From Candidatus Poribacteria bacterium (GTDB lineage: Bacteria > Abyssobacteria > SURF-5): a stretch of 31,718 nucleotides of DNA. Below, piece after piece: positions 7,489 to 14,103 of this stretch. Position 1 is the stretch's first letter; each line of letters opens with the position of its first letter. A program made the position numbers and the translations under genes. The DNA lies in the NCBI GenBank assembly GCA_016215705.1, contig JACRIR010000067.1, forward strand, positions 1 to 31,718, read 5' to 3'. The notes beneath the pieces were generated by a model. It saw only the letters and a list, made by a program, of their open reading frames with translations. It was not told where the DNA came from and made no database searches.

Positions 7489-7530
7489 TTGAGGGTTTGA
7501 CGAGATTCTTCGCTTCGCTCAGAATGACAT
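7489..7530. repeat. dispersed repeat with TTCTTCGCTTCGCTCAGAAT core, copy 2
   Basis: Identical over 42 bases to 2364-2405. It runs directly into two diverged 30-base units (7523-7552 and 7553-7582) that share AATGACA and the pattern GGGYATACTKGTYCTT. Confidence 0.85.
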
Positions 7531-7616
7531 ATGCGGGCATACTGGTTCTTGTAATGACACATGTGGGTATACTTGTCCTTATGGAGTTTATGCAAGATCA
7601 CTTTGGGACTGCTGTG

Positions 7617-8027
7617 CTAATTGGATGCGAGGAGATGTTTGATTAGCGCGAGCAGTTTTCCCTGGTCTACGGGCTTGGGGATGAAGCCGTCGGGAGGGGG
7701 CGTGTCTTTGCGGGTCGAGAGGAACTTCAAGAACTCGTCCGGATTGCCTCCCAGGCCGGTTACACCGGTGACAATAACGATGGGTATCTTTCGGAGGTCT
7801 GAGTCTTCTCTTATCTCGCGATAAAACTTGACGCCAGATTTCTCAGGCATTGTGATATCGAGGGTGATGAGCGCCGGAGGGTCGGCTTTGGCTTTCTGCA
7901 ATCCTTCGTTTCCGTCCTCTGCCGTGTCCGCTATGTATCCGTTGTCTTCGAGGAGGGTCGAGAGGTACGCTCTCTCATCGGGCTCGTCGTCGATGACAAG
8001 GATTTTCTTATTTGTATGATCCGTCAC
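7617..8027 (-). CDS. single-domain response regulator (CheY-like receiver)
   Basis: 136 residues from a GTG at 8027, preferred over the ATG at 8060 because AGAGGA lies just upstream and the conserved domain begins seven residues in (KKILVIDDEPDE). Acidic pair Asp13-Asp14, phospho-acceptor Asp57 (LITLDITMPEKSG), VTG and IPKP with the conserved Lys: a complete receiver with no output domain. It shares an unusual insert before the Lys (STRKDTPPPDGFIPKPV) with the receiver fused to the Fe-S protein at 9683-11410 (YDRPVTPPEGYLNKPV), so the two are probably related and could be served by the same kinase, encoded just upstream. The 180-base gap to that kinase holds palindromic repeats. Confidence 0.9.
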   Translation of the reverse strand: MTDHTNKKILVIDDEPDERAYLSTLLEDNGYIADTAEDGNEGLQKAKADPPALITLDITMPEKSGVKFYREIREDSDLRKIPIVIVTGVTGLGGNPDEFLKFLSTRKDTPPPDGFIPKPVDQGKLLALIKHLLASN

Positions 8028-8052
8028 GCGTCCTCTAAGTCCGCACCATTGC

Positions 8053-8076
8053 GGGCGCAATGAATTGCGCCCCTAC
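8053..8076. repeat. palindromic element ending in GCCCCTAC, copy 2
   Basis: GGGCGCAA-TGAA-TTGCGCCC followed by CTAC. A related GCCCCTGC-ending hairpin (CCCGCC-GAG-GGCGGG-like) lies 45 bases further on at 8119-8141. Confidence 0.65.
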
Positions 8077-8207
8077 CACTTTGTCAACACTGGTTTGTCG
8101 CTTTCTGAAAGAGCGCAGCCCCGCCGAGGCGGGACGCCCCTGCAAAAGCGCGCATCTATGCTCACAGCGCGGCATAAGTACAATCAAAGCTTCCGTCGGA
8201 AGTTTTG

Positions 8208-9641
8208 TCACAGCGTGTAGGATTCTTCCGATTGCTCCTTTGGCCGCTTGCGGGGGAGTTTTACGGTCAACCGTGCGCCTTTATTGGCCTCGGATTCCAA
8301 TTGGATGCTGCCCCCGTGGGCTAGCGCGATCTTATTGGAAATAAACAAGCCCAGCCCCGTGCCGCCCGCCCCTTTCGAGGAGAAGAAAAGGCTGAATGCC
8401 TTTTCTCTTGTCTCCTGATCCATGCCGATGCCATTATCTTCGATCTCGAAGAGCACATGATCGGGATTGCCCTTGAGCCCGAGTGTTATATAGTGAGAAT
8501 CCTTCTTCTTGTCAACTCTGCACGCATCCAGCGAGTTTTCCAGGAGGTTCACGAGGAGCGAGCGAATCGCTTTCTTGTCACCCTCGAATGTGCCCGCATC
8601 ACGGTCGAAATCCCGCCGGAATTCGATTCCTCGCTCTTTTGCTTTGACTTCCATTATACCCGACACTTCCTCTATGGCCTCGACCGCCGTGATTAGCTCC
8701 CAGTCGGGCTCCCGGTCCTTGGCGTAGTACAGGATGTCCAGAACCATGCTGCGGATGCGCGACATGTTGCGCTGCACCATGTCCCATCCCTGTTTGACCC
8801 TGTCCTGCTTGTTTTTTTCGAGGCCGGTGTTCACCATGTAGATGCCGCCGTCGAGGCTATTGAGGAGGCCCTTGATACCGTGTGAAATCGATCCGATGAG
8901 CAACCCGAGGGAGGTGAGCTGCGATTGGAGTCGCCGAATCTGCGTGATGTTTGTGCTCATTTCCATCACGCTTTTTATTTCGCCGTCGACCTCGCGTATC
9001 GGGGTCGTATAGACCACGACGTTTACTTGTTCGCCGGTCTTCGAGGTGACGACCTCTTCGCTCTGGTGCACCTTGCCATCACTAAACGTAGCCTGAACCG
9101 GGCAGGGGAGGCATTCCTCACCGCGGTGCTTATACACTTCGTAGCATTTGCAGCCGAGGCGATCTCCGAAATCCTCTTTGAAGCGGCTATTCGCTTCGAT
9201 GATACTAAGTTCCTGATCCTGGATGGAAATGTAACAAGGAACTTTCTCAAAGATCAAGCGATACCGCTCCTGGCTCTCCTTGAGCTGGGTTTGGAGTAGC
9301 TTTATCTCGGTTATGTCAGTCGACATTTCCAGGACAGACGTGATCTCGCCCTTCTCGTTTCGGATGGGTGTAGTATAGACAATCACCGAGACGTCTCTGC
9401 CGTCGAGGGACTTGACTTCTTCCTCGCTCCCATGCGATATGCCGTCTCTGAAGGTGCGGTCAACGGGGCAGACTTCGCATCTCTCCGAGCGGTGCTTGTA
9501 GACCTGGTAGCAGTAGCGGCCCTCAAAATCTCCGAAGTCATTTTTGAACCGCCGATTGGCCTCGATGATTTTGAAATTCCTGTCCTGGACCGTTAGGTAG
9601 CAGGGCATGCCGTCGAAATACTGACGATATGGTAGCTCCAT
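8208..9641 (-). CDS. sensor histidine kinase with two Cys-motif PAS domains
   Basis: 477 residues from the ATG at 9641, set by GGAGGTGA five bases upstream. Two tandem PAS domains (about 1-115 and 125-240) share the signature CY-x-VYKHR-x5-CxxCPV: Cys44, Cys55, Cys58 in the first and Cys166, Cys177, Cys180 in the second. Then the kinase core: phospho-acceptor His254 (GSISHGIKGLLNSLDGG), N-box LVNLLENSLDA, G1 EIEDNGIGMD and G2 GGTGLGLFIS, all intact. There is no membrane segment, so it senses a cytoplasmic signal. The Cys clusters could bind a metal or Fe-S centre or act as thiol switches (inference). It lies 41 bases after the Fe-S/receiver fusion and before a lone receiver, its likely phosphorylation partners. 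Confidence 0.92.
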   Translation of the reverse strand: MELPYRQYFDGMPCYLTVQDRNFKIIEANRRFKNDFGDFEGRYCYQVYKHRSERCEVCPVDRTFRDGISHGSEEEVKSLDGRDVSVIVYTTPIRNEKGEITSVLEMSTDITEIKLLQTQLKESQERYRLIFEKVPCYISIQDQELSIIEANSRFKEDFGDRLGCKCYEVYKHRGEECLPCPVQATFSDGKVHQSEEVVTSKTGEQVNVVVYTTPIREVDGEIKSVMEMSTNITQIRRLQSQLTSLGLLIGSISHGIKGLLNSLDGGIYMVNTGLEKNKQDRVKQGWDMVQRNMSRIRSMVLDILYYAKDREPDWELITAVEAIEEVSGIMEVKAKERGIEFRRDFDRDAGTFEGDKKAIRSLLVNLLENSLDACRVDKKKDSHYITLGLKGNPDHVLFEIEDNGIGMDQETREKAFSLFFSSKGAGGTGLGLFISNKIALAHGGSIQLESEANKGARLTVKLPRKRPKEQSEESYTL

Positions 9642-9682
9642 ACGGTCACCTCCTCCCAAGAAGAAGGCGAAAGGCGATTTCC

Positions 9683-11410
9683 CTATTTCTTCTTTCCGTC
9701 GTGCGCGACGCCGAGAATCTTGTGCATGTTCAATATGAGCTCTTCGTTGGCGACCGGCTTGTTCAGATAGCCTTCCGGCGGAGTCACGGGCCGATCGTAG
9801 ATGAGCCTGCGCAGTTCCGGCTTGCCCGTAATGATGCAGACCTTTATCGCGCTGAGCTCAGGGTCCTTGCGGAGAATCTCAAACACTTCGCCGCCGTCTT
9901 TGCCCGGCATCGAAAGGTCCAACGTGATAAGATTCGGCTTCTCCTTGCGGGCGAGGGCCAATGCTTCGTCCCCATCCCTGGCGAGGATCACGGTTGCTCC
10001 ATTGTCCTCGAGGACGGTGCTGAAGAAGGCGAGCGTGTCGGCCTCGTCGTCGGCGAGCAATATTTTGTAACCCACAAGTGTTGCGACTTCGGCCGCGGCC
10101 TTGCGTTTCTCCGGCACAACGAGGGCGTTTGCCACAAGATTCACCAACTGGGTCACCTTCATGTCCAGTTTATAGTGTCTGATCAAATCGCTCAGTCCAT
10201 CCACGCAATTGTGACATGAGGTGACAACGGTCTTTGCTCCGGTTTCCTTGAGTTGGTTCGCCTTTATGATTGCGGACTTGAGGCGCCTTGGCGTGTACTC
10301 CGACATTGACATGGCGCCGCCGCCGCCGGTGCAGCAGAAGTTCTCCGCGCGGTTGGGATACATCTCGCGGAAATCCATGCATACCATGTTAAGCAATTCG
10401 CGCGGTTCTTCGGTCAGGCCGCAACTTCGGGCGTTGTTGCAGGAATCGTGGAAAGTCACCGGTTCGGGGTTCTTTGTTTTGTCAACCTTAATCTTCCCCT
10501 CTTTGATATAGCGGAGCATCGAGATGACAGAGCTTTCCATTTTGAAGTTAACGTCCTTCTGACCCCAGTTTTGCCCTTCGCAGCGAGTTGAACGGTAGCC
10601 GTGCCCGCACTCGGAAATCACGAGTTTCTTGCCGCGAAGGTTTTCCGTCGCTTCATAGCAGCGCCTGGCGACGGCGCCGCCGAGTTCGTCGTCTCCATTG
10701 AACAGCCCGAAGTTGGTCATGTCCCAGCCTTCGCTGGCCATGGTCCAGTTTTCGCCCGCGAAATGGAATATCTTGGCGGCGTCGGCGATTGTGCGCGGGT
10801 CGTACTTCGCCTCGCGAGGATTGATCGAGTAGACTACATCGCAATCCATCTTGTCGATAGGGATTTTGATCGAGGGGTCGTCGTACTCGCTCTGAAGCTC
10901 TTCTTGCATCCACTGCAACGTGTCGAGAAAATCCTCTTTCAGGACTCCCATCTGGTTGCCGATCTCCCATTGGTCTTTCGCGACAACCGCTACGCCTTGC
11001 GGCATGACACCGACGGAGACAAGCAGCCCGCGCGCCATGCGGTTGAACGTTGCCATATCGACGCCCATGGGGCAGTTGATGGAACAACGCCGGCAGTTTG
11101 TGCATTTGCCGAAGACGGTGTCTTTCAGTTCCTCGAGTTCATCATCGGTATAGAGACTACGCGCGCTCACCCACCATGGGAATTTCTTGCCAGTCCAGTC
11201 GATGTGGGCTTTAAAGAGTTTCCGCAGTTTGTCCGCCTTATACGACGGCATATACGACACATCGCCCGGATTCGCCAGAACATAATGGCACTGATCGGTG
11301 CACATTCCACAGTGCACGCACGCTTCGAGCGACCCGAGAATCTGGCGGCTGACCTTTTTATGCAATCGCTCGATGACCTTCTCGCACTTGTACGACCTTT
11401 TATTGCTCAT
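9683..11410 (-). CDS. HdrD/DsrK-like Fe-S oxidoreductase fused to a receiver domain
   Basis: 575 residues. Residues 31-41 and 103-113 are two [4Fe-4S] ferredoxin motifs (CVHCGMCTDQC, CTNCRRCSINCP). The middle holds an HdrD/DsrK/TmcB-type catalytic region: ISECGHGYRSTRCEG, DSCNNARSCGL, NFCCTGGGGAMSM and TSCHNC, which should bind the non-cubane [4Fe-4S] centre that handles thiol/disulfide chemistry in this family. Note CCT where the classical motif reads CCG. From residue 446 to the end is a complete receiver (LLADDEAD, Asp498 in LITLDLSMPGKDGG, LNKP). The start ATG has AAGGAG upstream. With the cytochrome b subunit encoded 140 bases before, it forms an HdrDE/DsrMK/TmcBC-like membrane-bound quinone module. 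The fusion implies control of electron transfer by phosphorylation, or a redox enzyme that signals. Confidence 0.88.
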   Translation of the reverse strand: MSNKRSYKCEKVIERLHKKVSRQILGSLEACVHCGMCTDQCHYVLANPGDVSYMPSYKADKLRKLFKAHIDWTGKKFPWWVSARSLYTDDELEELKDTVFGKCTNCRRCSINCPMGVDMATFNRMARGLLVSVGVMPQGVAVVAKDQWEIGNQMGVLKEDFLDTLQWMQEELQSEYDDPSIKIPIDKMDCDVVYSINPREAKYDPRTIADAAKIFHFAGENWTMASEGWDMTNFGLFNGDDELGGAVARRCYEATENLRGKKLVISECGHGYRSTRCEGQNWGQKDVNFKMESSVISMLRYIKEGKIKVDKTKNPEPVTFHDSCNNARSCGLTEEPRELLNMVCMDFREMYPNRAENFCCTGGGGAMSMSEYTPRRLKSAIIKANQLKETGAKTVVTSCHNCVDGLSDLIRHYKLDMKVTQLVNLVANALVVPEKRKAAAEVATLVGYKILLADDEADTLAFFSTVLEDNGATVILARDGDEALALARKEKPNLITLDLSMPGKDGGEVFEILRKDPELSAIKVCIITGKPELRRLIYDRPVTPPEGYLNKPVANEELILNMHKILGVAHDGKKK

Positions 11411-11550
11411 GTCGTTGCTCCTTGAATTAGGAGTTCACGGTTTACGGGCGACGGTTTGCAGTCTGAGCCGAAACCCTGAACTATACCTTCCTTTTGACCC
11501 GAGATTCGAATTTCTGTGCGTCCCATTCTCGTTCTTTGCCCATTCTTGTG

Positions 11551-12315
11551 TCACTTGCCTTCTACTGATTTGATGCGTGTGAACATTCGGCCCAGAGGCT
11601 CATTTCCCGGATTGAATGGGAGGGGGTAAACGCCCCGGTGGCCGAGAGTTTTTCCAAGGTACCACCTCGTGAACGGATAGAATATGTAATGCGAGATTTT
11701 GCTGAAAGGAACGTAGAACAGGAAGAAGGCGGTCAGGAAGAAGTATCCCAACAGCCAGAACTCCGTTATGTCGCTATTGTTGGGCGCCGCCTTGAACGCA
11801 AAGGCGAGCCAGACCACCAGCAACGCGAGCGAGAAGTAGTCGTCCGGCGTGCTGATTGCCCGGATATACGGCGACACAATGCGGCGGATGAGGCGGCCTA
11901 CTCCTACGAGGAAGCCGAGAGCGAACAGTGTTTGCAGCGCCATGATAATCAGCGGGCTCGATATCAGTTGAGGCAAGTAAGGCAGGACGATTGACATCGT
12001 GATGGAAGTCGCGACGGCCACGTGAAAGATGCCGAATTGCAGGTAAAAGAAAGGATGCTGGCGGGTGCTCGGCATCGACCACGGCATGAAGATGTTGAAC
12101 AGCGAGTACACAGCGCCCCTTTTCGCGTTGGTGTCCCGGTTGCCGGTCGGCGCCTGGCGTTCCTTGCCCGCTTTGAAACTCAATATCCATCTGACTTTAA
12201 AGAAATACACGAGCGCCATGAACGACAACGCAATGAGTTGAAGTTTGTCTTCCGCAAAACTTAGAAGCGCGCTCGTGGTTTCGACGTTTGTGCTTATGGC
12301 GTGTATGGTTTCCAT
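11551..12315 (-). CDS. membrane cytochrome b subunit (HdrE/DsrM/TmcC/NarI-like)
   Basis: 254 residues from the ATG at 12315, preceded by GGAGAGGG; the longer frame to 12378 is not needed. Five predicted membrane helices: LQLIALSFMALVYFFKVRWI, a segment with HVAVATSITMSIVLPYL, IIMALQTLFALGFLVGVG, FSLALLVVWLAFAF and FWLLGYFFLTAFFLFYVPF. His residues in PFFYLQFGIFHVA and FSKISHYIFYPF are candidate haem b ligands, as in NarI-family subunits. It would exchange electrons between menaquinone and the Fe-S fusion protein encoded next. The macro-domain gene ends 13 bases upstream, so they are probably co-transcribed. The exact quinone direction and the final donor or acceptor are unknown. Confidence 0.82.
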   Translation of the reverse strand: METIHAISTNVETTSALLSFAEDKLQLIALSFMALVYFFKVRWILSFKAGKERQAPTGNRDTNAKRGAVYSLFNIFMPWSMPSTRQHPFFYLQFGIFHVAVATSITMSIVLPYLPQLISSPLIIMALQTLFALGFLVGVGRLIRRIVSPYIRAISTPDDYFSLALLVVWLAFAFKAAPNNSDITEFWLLGYFFLTAFFLFYVPFSKISHYIFYPFTRWYLGKTLGHRGVYPLPFNPGNEPLGRMFTRIKSVEGK

Positions 12316-12328
12316 TGTCTCCCTCTCC

Positions 12329-12892
12329 TTACAAAGTATCCATCTTCTTCTTGAACGGCACATAATCGCGGTAGTCAATCACGCAAATAATCACTTCCTT
12401 CAGAGAAGAGCCTTTCTCGAGGAAGGATTTCATGCAATCGAGCATGACATTGGCGGACAGATCGAGCGGAACGCCGTAGAATCCTGTACCCATTGGCGGG
12501 AAAGCGAGTGTCTTCAAACCGACCTTGTCGGCTGTTCTCAGAGAGGACATCACGCACTCGCGCAGCTTCTTCTCGAGGTCGGGCTCCTGGAACTTCGGGC
12601 CGCAAGCGTGAATAATGTGTCGAGCGTTCATCTCGCCTGCGCCGGTGATCACGGCCTCTCCCATCTTTATCTTCCCAATCTTCTCGAGCTCTTTCTTGAT
12701 TGAGGCGCCGCCGCGGCTCTGGATCGCCGTGCCATAGCCGGAGCCGATTTCGAGGTCTTCTTTGGCGTAGAAGACAAATGCGTCCACCGGCAAAGCCGTC
12801 AGATCGCCGTGCTGCAGTCTTATAACCGTCTTGCCTGCCTTCTTCTCAATCGGCTTGCAGGCCATCCCTGTTGGAGACACCTGTACTTCCAT
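12329..12892 (-). CDS. macro-domain protein
   Basis: 187 residues; AAGGAGG seven bases upstream of the ATG at 12892. Residues about 20-180 form a macro domain: LQHGDLTALPVDAFVFYA, GSGYGTAIQSRGGASIKKEL, MGEAVITGAGEMNARHIIHA, LAFPPMGTGFYGVPLDLSA. Such domains bind ADP-ribose or related NAD-derived metabolites and some hydrolyse ADP-ribosyl or O-acetyl-ADP-ribose bonds. Its position as a cistron between an Rrf2 regulator and the cytochrome b gene is unusual and suggests a link between NAD metabolites or ADP-ribosylation and the redox module. The variant has Tyr-Gly-Thr-Ala in place of the more usual Gly-Val-Ala after the first loop. Cytoplasmic, no signal peptide. Confidence 0.88.
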   Translation of the reverse strand: MEVQVSPTGMACKPIEKKAGKTVIRLQHGDLTALPVDAFVFYAKEDLEIGSGYGTAIQSRGGASIKKELEKIGKIKMGEAVITGAGEMNARHIIHACGPKFQEPDLEKKLRECVMSSLRTADKVGLKTLAFPPMGTGFYGVPLDLSANVMLDCMKSFLEKGSSLKEVIICVIDYRDYVPFKKKMDTL

Positions 12893-12923
12893 GAGCTACC
12901 TCCTTGAATTTCACCCTTGAGGG

Positions 12924-12986
12924 TTTATGGTTTATGGTTCATGGTTCATGGTTCATAGTTCATAGTTCGTGGTTTGTGGTCTGTGG
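12924..12986. repeat. nine tandem 7-mers
   Basis: TTTATGG x2, TTCATGG x2, TTCATAG x2, TTCGTGG, TTTGTGG, TCTGTGG. Diverged heptamer array in the 213-base gap between the Rrf2 and macro-domain genes. Confidence 0.85.
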
Positions 12987-13105
12987 GTAACCGTCAAACA
13001 TCCCTATGACTATGAAGCAAAGACTTAGGACAGCAGCAATTTTCGTGGTTCCCGTTTGCCTCTCGTCTCCATATCCTTTGCCCGTTCAAGCCTCGCGCTG
13101 TCTTT

Positions 13106-13678
13106 TCACGTGCACTCGTCTTGTGACTTCTGCCATTCGTCTTTCTTGACTCGTGGCTCGCAGCTAGGCACTCGGAATTCTGCGCCTTGTGCGGTCCCTT
13201 TTCGCTTTTTGCCCTTTTCGCCTTTTCCCGCCTTGTTTGATTCCCGCATCTCTTTCGCAATCACCTGTCCGATCTTGTGGCCGGCCAGATCGGCCAGAGT
13301 AAAGGCGTTGAAAGCTTCCTCGATCCTCTGGTTGAGGAGAACGTACAAGGGACGGCATTCGCACCATTCCACTTTCATGCACGAATCGGTGTCTTTGACG
13401 CAATGCACAATATTGATGGGGCCGATGGCCGCCTGTACTATATCGCCGACCTTGATCTTTTCCGGCGCCCTCGCCAGGAGATAGCCGCCCTCTTTTCCGC
13501 TCATCCCCTTGAGCAGCGACGCATTTTTGAGTGGAATAACCAATTGTTCGAGATATCGCCGCGTGACGGACGTCTTGGCAGAGATATCGTTCAGGTTGAT
13601 GGGCTTGCCGTCCTGGCCGCTACGCGCAATCTGAATCATTGCGCGCAATGCGTACCTTGCGCGTGTATTGAGTTTCAT
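13106..13678 (-). CDS. Rrf2-family transcriptional regulator with Cys cluster
   Basis: 190 residues. Residues 1-70 are the Rrf2 winged helix (LNTRARYALRAMIQIA, ISAKTSVTRRYLEQLVIPLK, GKEGGYLLAR). Cys93, Cys100, Cys106 and Cys108 (VHCVKDTDSCMKVEWCECRP) match the Fe-S ligand region of IscR/NsrR/RsrR-type members, so it probably senses redox state, nitric oxide or cluster supply. The family core ends near residue 150; the remaining 40 (GKGEKGKKRKG, AEFRVPSCEPRV) are low-complexity and appear to be read through repeat-like DNA, so the true end may have been displaced. It heads the cluster with macro, cytochrome b, Fe-S/receiver and kinase genes and likely autoregulates it through the palindrome at 13903-13930. 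Confidence 0.88.
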   Translation of the reverse strand: MKLNTRARYALRAMIQIARSGQDGKPINLNDISAKTSVTRRYLEQLVIPLKNASLLKGMSGKEGGYLLARAPEKIKVGDIVQAAIGPINIVHCVKDTDSCMKVEWCECRPLYVLLNQRIEEAFNAFTLADLAGHKIGQVIAKEMRESNKAGKGEKGKKRKGTAQGAEFRVPSCEPRVKKDEWQKSQDECT

Positions 13679-13902
13679 TGAGTTACAAACAGCCTTTCTA
13701 TATACACATTTGGAGCTTCAGATGAAGCCGGATAAGGACGGATTCGTTCATCCTGTCATTCTGAGTCCCTTCACCGTTATTCCGACCCTTTTCATGTCAT
13801 TCTGACCCTCTTCATGTCATTCTGAGCGGAGCGAAGAATCCCGCTTTCAACTTTCCTCTCGTTTGATTAGAGACCATGAACTCGGCGCCTTGCGCGGTAT
13901 AG

Positions 13903-13930
13903 TCCTAGTATTACTATCGAAATGCTAGGA
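13903..13930. promoter_or_regulatory. palindrome over the Rrf2 transcription start, likely operator
   Basis: TCCTAGTATT-8-AATGCTAGGA: arms match at nine of ten positions. It begins three bases after the -10 box of the minus-strand promoter at 13934-13962, where a repressor would block initiation. Rrf2 proteins bind palindromes of about this size, and the gene transcribed encodes one, so autoregulation is likely. Confidence 0.6.
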
Positions 13931-13933
13931 ATT

Positions 13934-13962
13934 AAAATACCATAAAAACCGCCCGCTGTCAA
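13934..13962 (-). promoter_or_regulatory. sigma-70-type promoter for the Rrf2-led cluster
   Basis: Minus strand: TTGACA (13957-13962), 17-base spacer, TATTTT (13934-13939). Perfect -35, four of six at -10. The leader is about 245 bases. Confidence 0.65.
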
Positions 13963-14033
13963 GTGTTTTCTCGAGAAAAATTACTGGAAGAAATCACTAA
14001 TGTCAGGTCAAGTTAATTTTGTTGGTACTTGTG

Positions 14034-14058
14034 GGGGCACGGCGCGCCGTGCCCCTAC
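14034..14058. repeat. palindromic element ending in GCCCCTAC, copy 3
   Basis: A perfect 22-base palindrome, GGGGCACGGCG and its reverse complement, followed by TAC. Lies 46 bases past the GH3 stop codon but has no T-tract on that side. Confidence 0.75.
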
Positions 14059-14103
14059 GAAGAACCGCGCGTCAATACCCAAATATCTTGTCATGGCATG
14101 ATA

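Larger units (their letters stand above)
13679..14103. other. intergenic control region of the Rrf2 cluster plus repeats
   Basis: Non-coding. It contains, from right to left, a perfect G/C palindrome (14034-14055), the promoter and palindrome of the Rrf2 gene, and a leader of about 240 bases built partly of TCATTCTGA words: three degenerate TGTCATTCTGA-type units at 13756-13840, ending in an inverted copy of the TTCTTCGC repeat (13815-13840). Confidence 0.6.

Noticed and set aside
10601-11425. Long open frame on the plus strand opposite the Fe-S/receiver gene
   Set aside because: It mirrors a gene with clear motifs on the other strand, has no family resemblance and no ribosome site.
14034-14055. 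Intrinsic terminator for the GH3 gene
   Set aside because: The perfect palindrome is not followed by a T-tract on the minus strand and shares its tail with other dispersed elements.
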